A stretch of 36,143 nucleotides of DNA. Source: Saccharothrix sp. (GTDB lineage: Bacteria; Actinomycetota; Actinomycetes; Mycobacteriales; Pseudonocardiaceae). The notes under the pieces were generated by a model. That model ran no database searches. It saw only the letters and a program-made list of their open reading frames with translations, and was not told the origin of the DNA. Position numbers and translations under genes: made by a program. The stretch is from NCBI RefSeq assembly GCF_031180885.1, contig NZ_JAPSLK010000066.1, positions 1 to 36,143 of the forward strand, read 5' to 3'. Positions 1 through 6,565 of the stretch are shown piece after piece. The stretch's first letter is position 1. Every line of letters starts with the position of its first letter.

Positions 1-71
1 GGCATCCGGCCGTGAGCGCCGAAAATGTCGTACCCCTCGGGTACAACTACCTGGACGGAAGGGGTGATGTG

Positions 72-275
72 ATGCAGGGCAGCGACGTCGATCCGATACC
101 CAGTCCCAACGGTTGCCGCTGGTGCGGCGTGGACCGGGAAGAGCATCTCCAACGCTGGGCGCCGACGGTGAAGTGGCACGCGTGGGTCGAGCCCACCGCC
201 GCGCAGCGCAAGGCCCGGATGCTGGCGCGGAGGGCTCGACGCGACCGTTCGACGGAGGAGTTGTTAGCCGGCTAG
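72..275 (+). CDS. Small Cys-motif protein of unknown function
   Basis: Encodes a basic protein of 67 residues. An ATG at 72 follows GGAAGGGG by 7 nt and is preferred over the in-frame ATG at 12, which has no clear ribosome-binding site. The protein has a CRWCG motif near the N-terminus, then a His, a WHAW segment, and a QRKARM helix running into an Arg-rich tail. From memory, small proteins with a CxxC, a GWH/WHxW segment and an Arg-rich C-terminus are common in actinobacterial phages and mobile elements; their function is unknown and one CxxC is too little to call a zinc finger. The gene converges on the OLD-type ATPase gene and the two stop ends overlap by 12 bp. Confidence 0.6.
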   Translation: MQGSDVDPIPSPNGCRWCGVDREEHLQRWAPTVKWHAWVEPTAAQRKARMLARRARRDRSTEELLAG

Positions 276-2078
276 CTTCCGAAGCTCGGCGAAGACGTCC
301 CGGAGTTCGCTCGGCACGTCCTCCGGGCGGTCGAGCCGAACGGCGACTTCCCACAGCATCGCAGGCTTACCGGACGGGTAATGCTCGCTGTGCTGCCTCA
401 GCATGTACTCGACACCCGCGCTGAACTTCTTCTGCCCGCGGTGGGCGGCGAAGTGTTCAGGTGTCCAGCCGCCGTCGCATGGCCATGCCTCGTTCGCGGT
501 CCGTGCCCAGGTCCCGTCGTCGAACAGTTCCTCCAACTCGTCGACACCCGACCGCGTGCCCAGCGTCCAGGTCACCTTGTCCTTGTCCTGGCCGAAGTGC
601 CGGGTCAGGTTGCTCTGCTTGAAGAGTTTGCTCTTGGCTTCGCTGTCCGCGTCGATCAGCAGCATCACGGTGCGCCCGTGCTTGTGGAGGTAGCTGGCGA
701 GGGTGAGCGCGCCGTCGTTGCCGCCGCATGCCCACAACGCGATCCCCGCCGCCTGAAGTGACATACCTTCGGACAGGGCGAACAGGATCGGCAGCACCAC
801 CTGCTCGGTCTCGCCCTCCACCGCGAGGAAGCAACGCTCGTGCAGCAGCACGGAGTTGCGCAGTCCGACCGCGGCGGCGATCGCACCGAGGTGGCGGTCG
901 AACTCGGCGTGTTCGGCGCTGCCCAGGCGCTGGAGGACCGTCCGGCGGCCCTCGTCCAGTTTGAGCAGCACGACATCGCGGATGTCCACGCCGTCGATGA
1001 GGTTCATCGAGTGCGTGGCGACGACGACGCTGACGTGGTCGGGCGTGGCCTGCCGTCGGATGATGCCCATCACCTCGCGCTGGAAGTGGTAGTCCAGGTG
1101 GGTGTCGGGCTCGTCGTAGACCACGATCACCTGCACCGGCGGCCCGGTTTCCGGGTCGACCTCGTCACCGGCGGGTTCGGTCAGCAGTTCGGTGGTGCCC
1201 TCCCACACCGCCATCGAGACGCGGCGAGCACTGCCGCGCCCGGAGTGGTCCAGCCGAACCTGCTCACCGGACGCCCTCTCCAGCCGAAGAGAAGCCGAGC
1301 GCAAGCTCGGTGTGAAGCTCACCTCGGGCTCGACGGTGACCGTGGCGATGTCGCCGCAGCGCGCCGCGATGTGGTCTGCCAGGGGCTTCGCCTGGATCCT
1401 CAGCCAGTCCCGCGCGTCGGTCTCCAGCTCGCGCACACGGCCTTGGACGGCTTCCTCGGCCACGTAGCTCTTGAACCGGACCGCAAGCGCCGATCGGATC
1501 GCCGCCTCGGGGTCCAGCGAGTGTCCCTCGAATTCCGCTATGCGCGGAAGCCTGTCGATCAACGCCGGGGGCATACCGGTCCAACCGTCACCGTTGGAGT
1601 GCTTCAGCCCGTATTCGGTCAAGGCCGCCAACAGCACGGGCTTCGTCGGCTTCGCCACCCCGATCCCGAAACGCGCGGCCAGGTCTTTGAGGTCCTGCAC
1701 CAGCTTGCCGCTGAGGTCTCGCAACTCCTCGTCCGCGGGCACGGGTCCCCAGATCTCGTAGCGGGCTACGAGGTCCGCCTCGGCGCTGCGCCGAATCCGC
1801 ACTTCGGCGGGCAGTCCGAACTTCTCCTGCTCCCAGGGGTCGAGGCGGAAGTCGCCGATGACCTCGGTGATCGCGCAACGAGCACCGGATTCACCGGCGA
1901 GGAGGGTCCTGTCGTCCTCGGTCAAGGCGTGTGCGTTGAGGAGGAACCCCAGCGCGCTCAGCGCTGCGGTCTTGCCGCCGTCGTTGGGGCCGGCGAGGAT
2001 CGTCGGACTGCTGATCGGGATGTCCACCACGTCGGCCAGCGAACGGAACCCACGCGCGGAGTACTTCTGAAGGTGCAC
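264..2078 (-). CDS. OLD-family ATP-dependent nuclease (ATPase + TOPRIM)
   Basis: A 604-residue protein with an N-terminal SMC/RecF-like ATPase and a C-terminal TOPRIM domain. Visible motifs: Walker A GPNDGGKT (30-37), a signature-like SGRGSARR stretch (about 279-286), Walker B ending in DEPD (322-325), an H-loop ATHS (His about 356), and TOPRIM motifs VEGETE (420-425) and LLIDADSE (473-480), which carry the metal-binding acidic residues. This order matches OLD nucleases, including the phage P2 Old exclusion protein and the GajA subunit of Gabija. No UvrD-like helicase (GajB) is adjacent, so a single-gene class 1 OLD is more likely. The start is GTG, and an IS630-type element begins at the next base. 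The sequence before insertion would read TAGTG, with an upstream stop overlapping this start, so the IS separated the gene from its coupled neighbour and probably its promoter. Confidence 0.85.
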   Translation of the reverse strand: MHLQKYSARGFRSLADVVDIPISSPTILAGPNDGGKTAALSALGFLLNAHALTEDDRTLLAGESGARCAITEVIGDFRLDPWEQEKFGLPAEVRIRRSAEADLVARYEIWGPVPADEELRDLSGKLVQDLKDLAARFGIGVAKPTKPVLLAALTEYGLKHSNGDGWTGMPPALIDRLPRIAEFEGHSLDPEAAIRSALAVRFKSYVAEEAVQGRVRELETDARDWLRIQAKPLADHIAARCGDIATVTVEPEVSFTPSLRSASLRLERASGEQVRLDHSGRGSARRVSMAVWEGTTELLTEPAGDEVDPETGPPVQVIVVYDEPDTHLDYHFQREVMGIIRRQATPDHVSVVVATHSMNLIDGVDIRDVVLLKLDEGRRTVLQRLGSAEHAEFDRHLGAIAAAVGLRNSVLLHERCFLAVEGETEQVVLPILFALSEGMSLQAAGIALWACGGNDGALTLASYLHKHGRTVMLLIDADSEAKSKLFKQSNLTRHFGQDKDKVTWTLGTRSGVDELEELFDDGTWARTANEAWPCDGGWTPEHFAAHRGQKKFSAGVEYMLRQHSEHYPSGKPAMLWEVAVRLDRPEDVPSELRDVFAELRKLAG

Positions 2079-2080
2079 TA

Positions 2081-2110
2081 GTGGTCACGCCCGTTAGTTC
2101 GTCGGGGGTT
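2081..2110 (+). repeat. Left terminal inverted repeat of the IS630-type element
   Basis: Thirty bases starting GTGGTCACGC that match the reverse complement of 3656-3685 with no mismatch. Its inner end contains the transposase stop codon. Confidence 0.9.
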
Positions 2111-3287
2111 ATGCCGCGAGTGGCGGGGGTGCGTGGTGGTCGTGACGGCCGAGTCGGGTCAGTAACCGGTTGAGGTCGTCGCGTGTGAAGGTCCAGTCGA
2201 AGGGTTGAGCTGTGCGGTTGTAACGGTCCTGAAAGGACAAAAGTCGGCTGGTTACGTCGTCAAGGCCGAGGAAATCGTCGGGTGTGAGTGCTTTGCGTTG
2301 CACGACGGAGAAGTAGATCTCCACCTGGTTGAGCCAGGAGGCGTGCACGGGCAGGTGCACCATGTGCGCGTTGGGCCAGGCCTTGGACATGCGGTCCGCG
2401 GCGGCCCAGTTCTTGTGCGAGGCGCCCTGGTCCACCACCCAGAACACCCGCCGGGCCGAGGCGTAGGGCTCGGTGGTCATGACCTGCTCGACGAGCCGGG
2501 CGAACGGGACGATGCCGGTGGTGGGCTCGCAGCGCCCGAACACCCGTGCGTGGTGCACGTCGTAGGCGGCGAAGTAGGCCAGGGTTCCCCGCCGGACATA
2601 TTCGTGCTCGACCCGCATCGCACGGCCGGGCCCGGCGGGCAGGCCGGGATGCACACGAGGACGCGCCTGGATACCCGGCTTCTCGTCCGCGCTGATCACG
2701 AAGTCGTTGTCGCCCAAGGGCTCGCCGTCCCACAGCCGGTCGTACAGGTCGAGTACTCTGGCGGCCTTGACCGCGAAGTACGGGTCACGCGGGAAGATCC
2801 ACGACCGGTGCTGCCACGGCTTGATCGCGTCCGTGGCCAGCCAGCGGCGCACCGTGGACGCCGACACCCGTTCGCAGATGCCACGGCCGGCGGCCTCACG
2901 GGCCAGCTCCGGGCAGCTCCACCGGGCCAGGGTGGCACCGGCCTGAGCGGGTGGCTCACAGGCCAGGGCCTTGACCTCGGCCACCACCGTGGCGGGAAAG
3001 ACCCGTGGCCGCCCGCTGCGCGGCCGGTCGGTCAGGCCCGGAAGGCCGTCGCGGCAGAACCGTCCACGCCACTTGCGGACAGTGTCGTCTGTGATGGCCA
3101 GCCGGCGCGCGATCACAGCGTTGCGCTCACCATCGGCGGCGGCCAGCACGATCCGCGCCCGCAGCACCTGACGATGCTCGGCACAACCCCGCCGCGCGAG
3201 GGCTTCCAGCGCCCGCCGGTCGGCCTCGCCGAGAACGACCACATACGGGCTGGACGGCCCCACGCGACACCCCACAAGGAAGATCAA
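2109..3287 (-). CDS. IS630-family transposase
   Basis: A 392-residue DDE transposase. The N-terminal third holds a homeodomain-like HTH (about 20-95) with the usual RPRSGRP linker. The catalytic triad is Asp201 in SADEKPG, Asp286 in VVDQGASH and Glu323 in QVEIYFS, with 36 residues between the second Asp and the Glu, as expected for the Tc1/IS630 superfamily. The open frame begins at a TTG at 3287; a GTG eight codons further in is an equally plausible start, so the N-terminus is uncertain. All catalytic residues are present and the frame is intact, so the enzyme may be active. Confidence 0.9.
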   Translation of the reverse strand: MIFLVGCRVGPSSPYVVVLGEADRRALEALARRGCAEHRQVLRARIVLAAADGERNAVIARRLAITDDTVRKWRGRFCRDGLPGLTDRPRSGRPRVFPATVVAEVKALACEPPAQAGATLARWSCPELAREAAGRGICERVSASTVRRWLATDAIKPWQHRSWIFPRDPYFAVKAARVLDLYDRLWDGEPLGDNDFVISADEKPGIQARPRVHPGLPAGPGRAMRVEHEYVRRGTLAYFAAYDVHHARVFGRCEPTTGIVPFARLVEQVMTTEPYASARRVFWVVDQGASHKNWAAADRMSKAWPNAHMVHLPVHASWLNQVEIYFSVVQRKALTPDDFLGLDDVTSRLLSFQDRYNRTAQPFDWTFTRDDLNRLLTRLGRHDHHAPPPLAA

Positions 3288-3297
3288 CTATGAGGGT

Positions 3298-3672
3298 GTG
3301 ACGGTATCGGGCACCATGAACGACATGGCCGTCCCGCCCGACTCGACCAAGACCTCCCTGCGCCAGCGTCTGCTGGCACGCGCGCGGGAACGCTGGCCCC
3401 AGCTCGGTGATGTCACCGTCCGCCACCGCGGCGCGTTCGCCTACGTCACCGGCCACCGGCCCGACGGCACCACCATGCCGCTGTTCCGGCTGCGCTACAA
3501 CGGATCCGCCACGACCTGGGGCTTCGCCATCTACCGCGCCAGCCACGACGACTACGAGAACTCCTACCTGCCCAGCGGCTACCCCTCAGGCACCCCGCAA
3601 GAAGCACTCGACTGCGCCTGCGGGCTCTACCTCAACGACTACACCGCATGGCTGCAACCCCCGACGAACTAA
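3298..3672 (+). CDS. IS-borne passenger protein of unknown function
   Basis: A protein of 118-124 residues inside the IS630-type element, divergent from the transposase. Possible starts are GTG 3298 and ATG 3316; neither has a strong ribosome-binding site. The sequence is rich in Tyr, Arg and Asp, with a segment resembling a small beta-sheet protein (LFRLRYNG, then WGFAIYRASHDDYENS) and a C-terminal ALDCAC motif. I do not recognise the family. The gene fills the space between the centre of the element and the right inverted repeat, and its stop lies in the repeat. That placement suggests it moves with the element, as an accessory or regulatory factor or as cargo. The protein-like composition makes chance unlikely. 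Confidence 0.6.
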   Translation: MTVSGTMNDMAVPPDSTKTSLRQRLLARARERWPQLGDVTVRHRGAFAYVTGHRPDGTTMPLFRLRYNGSATTWGFAIYRASHDDYENSYLPSGYPSGTPQEALDCACGLYLNDYTAWLQPPTN

Positions 3673-3685
3673 CGGGCGTGACCAC
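3656..3685 (-). repeat. Right terminal inverted repeat of the IS630-type element
   Basis: Thirty-base perfect reverse complement of the left end. It contains the TAA stop of the passenger gene, and TA follows immediately as target duplication. Confidence 0.9.
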
Positions 3686-3897
3686 TAGCCAACCATCCAG
3701 GGCAGATCGTCGTGCAGGTCGTTCCCCGACCCATCGCCCAAGCCCCGAACACGGGCGGTGGTATCCGAAACCTTAGAAGCCGCGCCCGCGACCCGTGACC
3801 CGACACGCCGAGGGGCGTACGTCGGTCGGGTGCAACGTTGCGCTGAAGGGTCAGTAGTCCACTCCCACGCCGTCCCGATCACCTGATCGGGTGACAC
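3685..3897 (-). CDS. Possible small gene formerly coupled to the OLD nuclease
   Basis: A 70-residue open frame with a GTG start at 3897. Its TAG stop uses the TA target site plus the first base of the IS. Before insertion the junction would have read GGCTAGTGCAC, so this stop would have overlapped the GTG start of the OLD gene, a typical coupling arrangement. The C-terminal half (ending NDLHDDLPWMVG) looks protein-like; the N-terminal half is less convincing and the ribosome-binding site is weak. I do not recognise a family. It may be a real small protein, the C-terminal part of a longer decayed gene, or chance. Confidence 0.35.
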   Translation of the reverse strand: MSPDQVIGTAWEWTTDPSAQRCTRPTYAPRRVGSRVAGAASKVSDTTARVRGLGDGSGNDLHDDLPWMVG

Positions 3898-3973
3898 CTC
3901 AGTCGTTCTCGGTGGAGTGGTTGCTCGGGCACGGCACAGTCACCGCAGGCACACCCTGTGGAGGAACGTCACC

Positions 3974-5058
3974 TTGGCCGCGTTGACCGCCGACATCCCC
4001 TTCGGACCGTTCGAGGGCGCACCTATCCGGGCCTATACGGCCCGGTCCAAGCAGGGACGGCTGCACGCCACTCGCGAGTGCTCCTCGCTGAGCGGGGTCG
4101 ACGCGATCGAACTCTCGGTGCCCTTGACCGCGTCTGCGGTGAAGCGGATGTGCAGTGGGTGCGTCCGGTCGCCACGATGGGGCAGGTCGACCACGTCGCT
4201 CGGGGTGTTCCTCGACGACTTGCTCATGGGCCGGGGGCTGCTTCACGAGTTGGCGGGCTACACGGCTGAAGACCTCGCCGACGACCTTGATGGGCACGAC
4301 CTGGCGGGCGCAGCGAACTGCTGCGCTCAGGCGAGTGGCCGCAGGACGAGGAGGACGAGGCGGCATGGAATGCACACGAGCAGGCGCGCTTCGTCAGGGA
4401 CACCCTGCTGTTGCCCTTCTGGATGGGTGCTGCGGAGAGTTTGTTCAGAGCGCACCGGTTCATCACTCGATACCCGTGGCTGTCGGACTGGGCGCAACCC
4501 CGTTTGAAGGCGAAGATCGCCTACGCTGAGGAGCTGGGAGCAGGGTTCGCCGCAACGATTGTTCCCGGGAACCTCGTCGATGCGGCAGCCGTGGCGCTTC
4601 TCCTGCAACCGGAGTTGCCCTTCGACCGCACCGAGTTCGCGGTGCTCGGAGACGCCCGACGAGCTTTGGCCACCTTGTGGAGACGGTGGCGGGAAGAGGC
4701 TTCTTCTCGGTGGACCCGGCTGGAGGAGCGCACCTCGGCCCAGTACAGCGCCATCCACGAAGCGATGGGCAACAGGCGCAAAGGACGCCCCGAAGCGGAA
4801 CAGGCGCTGCATGACCTGATCCACGAGTGGATCACCTCCGCCCGCGCGTTGAGCAGCGAGTCCGCCACGCTCGCCGACCGCTGGTTGATCGTATCCATCC
4901 CGAGGCCGGAGAACCGCCACGCCAGGATGGCGGAGGTCCAGCTACTGCCGCACTGGCACCTGGGTGTCCTGGCGGCGCACACCGTCGCTATCGACTGGTC
5001 GCGGCGCATCGCGCTGCTCAAAGTGCCCGATCTCGTCGGGCGGGTACTGCTCGACTGA
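3974..5058 (+). pseudogene. Unknown gene with a frameshift near 4305
   Basis: Coding potential runs from a TTG at 3974, with GGAGGA 8 nt upstream, in one frame to about 4300 and continues in the -1 frame to a TGA at 5056-5058. The first part has paired Cys motifs (RECSSLSG and KRMCSGC), a pattern seen in small actinomycete proteins of unknown role, then acidic helices (YTAEDLADDLDGHDL). The second part starts SELLRSGEWPQDEEDEAAW and is largely helical. Restoring one G or C in the run GCGGGCGC at about 4303-4310 would join the frames into about 361 residues. The stop codon lies in the left end of the downstream IS3-type element, so the true C-terminus may also be lost. Whether the frameshift is biological or a base-call error cannot be told here. 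Confidence 0.55.
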
Positions 5059-5093
5059 GGTTCACCCCGGACGGTGGACAGGGGCTACGAGAT

Positions 5094-6006
5094 TCAGGCG
5101 GCTGCTCGGAGTGAACTCTCATAGTCGCTGGGACTGCGCATCCCGAGCTTGGAGTGCCGCCGCGTACTGTTGTAGAAACGGATCCAATTGTCAACAGCGG
5201 CAACAAGTTCCGACTTGGTGGCGTAGACGTGCCGGTAGTAGTGCTCGTGCTTGAACGTCGACCAGAACGACTCCGCTGGGCTGTTGCCCCAGCAGATCCC
5301 GGTCGCGCCCATCGACCGGCGCAGCCCGTGCCGGAAACAGGACTGCGCGGTCAGGTTTGCCGTGTACTCGCCGCCGCGGCCGGAATGCAGGACCGTGCCA
5401 CGACATGCGCCGCGGGCGGCCACGGCCGCCTCGATGGCGGTGGCGACCATCCCGGCGCCGATGTGGTCGGCGACGCTGTAGCCGAGCACCCCGCGCGAGT
5501 GCCCGTCCCGGATCGCGCACAGGAACATCTCGCCCTCACCACAGGACAGGTAGGTGATGTCGGTCAGCCACACGGCGTCCAGACGGCCCCGGTCGAACTC
5601 GCGGTCGACCAGATCCGGCGGGAACGACGCCGCCGGATCGGTGATCGTCGTCCTCACCTTGAACGTGCGGGGGGCTGATGCCCTCGATCCCGATCCCGGC
5701 CATGACCCTGGCGACGGTCTTGGCGCTGACCACCTCGCCCCGGTCCCGCAGCTCCGCGGTGATCCGCGGCGACCCGTAGGTCCCGTCGGAGTCCTTGTGC
5801 GCCTGGACGATCTTCATCTCCAGGTCCGCGCGGCGCTGCCCACGCGGCGTCAACGCCGTTGCCGCACAACGCTTCACATAGGCGTAGTAGCCGGAGGCGG
5901 ACACCTCCAGCAGTCGCGCCATGCGCCGGACCGCGAACCGGTCGCCCCCAGGCACGGCGGTGCCTGCCACGCCGGCGATCTCGTCGGGGCCGGCGTACTT
6001 CACCAT
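5094..6006 (-). pseudogene. IS3-family transposase orfB, frameshifted and active-site mutated
   Basis: Starts at ATG 6006, overlapping the orfA stop as TGATG. The N-terminal part (FAVRRMARLLEVSASGYYAY, then a HTH_21-like region ending GIEGISP) is followed by a frameshift in a run of six C on the coding strand (G run near 5668-5674). Five C would restore the usual continuation into the integrase core. The core reads WLTDITYL (first Asp), then LHSGRGGEYT where the family normally has HSDRG, so the second catalytic Asp is Gly, and NSPAESFW keeps the Glu. With both defects the copy should be inactive. The homopolymer shift could be a sequencing error, but the Asp-to-Gly change is a separate lesion. 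Confidence 0.8.
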
Positions 6007-6329
6007 CAGAGCGAACCGGGCCGGTTCTTCTGCATCGCGGCAAAGTACGCCGAAGCTTTTACCAGGAACGCGTTGTCCTTCTCCAGCTCGGCGACCTGCC
6101 GGCGCAACCGCGGCAACTCGGCCCGCTCCGCCGCCTCCAAGGGTTGCTCCCCGTGGACCTCGGCCGCGGCGATCCGGCGCCGCTCGTCTTTGACCCAGAC
6201 GCTCAACATCCCCGCGTCGATCCCTAGCTCGCGGGCAACCTCGGTGATCGTCCGGCCCGAATCGATCACACGATGCGCAGCCTCGACCTTGTACTCGGCC
6301 GTGTACGAACGGCGCTTACGAGGAGGCAT
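6006..6329 (-). CDS. IS3-family transposase orfA (HTH protein)
   Basis: A 107-residue protein from the ATG at 6329, beginning MPPRKRRSYTAEYKVEAA. It is a typical IS3 orfA: HTH_Tnp_1 domain (about 5-55) followed by a coiled-coil leucine-zipper segment (about 70-95, LRRQVAELEKDNAFL). In IS3 elements orfA binds the ends and is fused to orfB by -1 frameshifting; here the stop overlaps the orfB start. The frame is open for another 26 codons upstream, but the internal ATG is the conventional start. Confidence 0.85.
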   Translation of the reverse strand: MPPRKRRSYTAEYKVEAAHRVIDSGRTITEVARELGIDAGMLSVWVKDERRRIAAAEVHGEQPLEAAERAELPRLRRQVAELEKDNAFLVKASAYFAAMQKNRPGSL

Positions 6330-6397
6330 GAGGACATCCTTCCAACAGAACCCTCGGTCCTGCCAACTCGGTGTCCACTGCCCGGGGTGAACCTCAG

Positions 6398-6521
6398 CGT
6401 AGGGCATGCCGGTGCGGGCACACAGGGCGATGGCTTGTGACCCGCGGGCGTTGGTCGGGTCGGGTTTGGCGAAGGCCGTGACGGAAGGTTCAGTGCGGGT
6501 CGTGTCGGTGGCCGCTGGACG
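6398..6521 (-). pseudogene. Possible gene remnant cut by the IS3-type element
   Basis: The stretch between traA and the IS has one minus-strand frame that reads protein-like (TEPSVTAFAKPDPTNARG, then QAIALCARTGMPYA) and runs straight into the IS end. It has no start and no ribosome-binding site. I read it as the tail of a disrupted gene or a decayed fragment. Otherwise I see nothing here, including no clear terminator for traA. Confidence 0.25.
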
Positions 6522-6565
6522 TCAAAGTGTTCCCGACCGGTGAGGCGCTCAGGCATCCCGGGTGC

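Larger units (their letters stand above)
2081..3685. mobile_element. IS630/Tc1-type insertion sequence, complete, with a passenger gene
   Basis: A 1605-bp element bounded by 30-bp perfect inverted repeats (2081-2110 and 3656-3685) and flanked on both sides by TA (2079-2080 and 3686-3687), the target duplication expected for IS630/Tc1/mariner transposition. It carries a transposase on the minus strand and an unrelated ORF on the plus strand, divergent from a short centre near 3288-3297. Both ORFs end inside the inverted repeats, so the element is packed to its edges. Intact repeats and TA duplication suggest a recent insertion. Confidence 0.9.
5055..6397. mobile_element. IS3-family insertion sequence, degenerate
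   Basis: An element of about 1.34 kb with imperfect inverted ends: CTGAGGTTCACCCCGG at the left and its complement at the right, extending to about 26 bp with two mismatches. It holds orfA and orfB of an IS3-type transposase on the minus strand. I cannot find a convincing 3-4 bp target duplication (flanks CGA and CGT), so it may have rearranged since insertion. Inactivation is visible in orfB. Confidence 0.8.

Noticed and set aside
840..2081. Long plus-strand open frame opposite the OLD nuclease gene
   Set aside because: It mirrors the codon pattern of the minus-strand gene, gives low-complexity protein with no motif, and the opposite strand encodes clear ATPase and TOPRIM motifs.
2205..3293. 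Plus-strand open frame of 362 codons opposite the IS630-type transposase
   Set aside because: Shadow of the transposase, which has a full DDE triad on the other strand.
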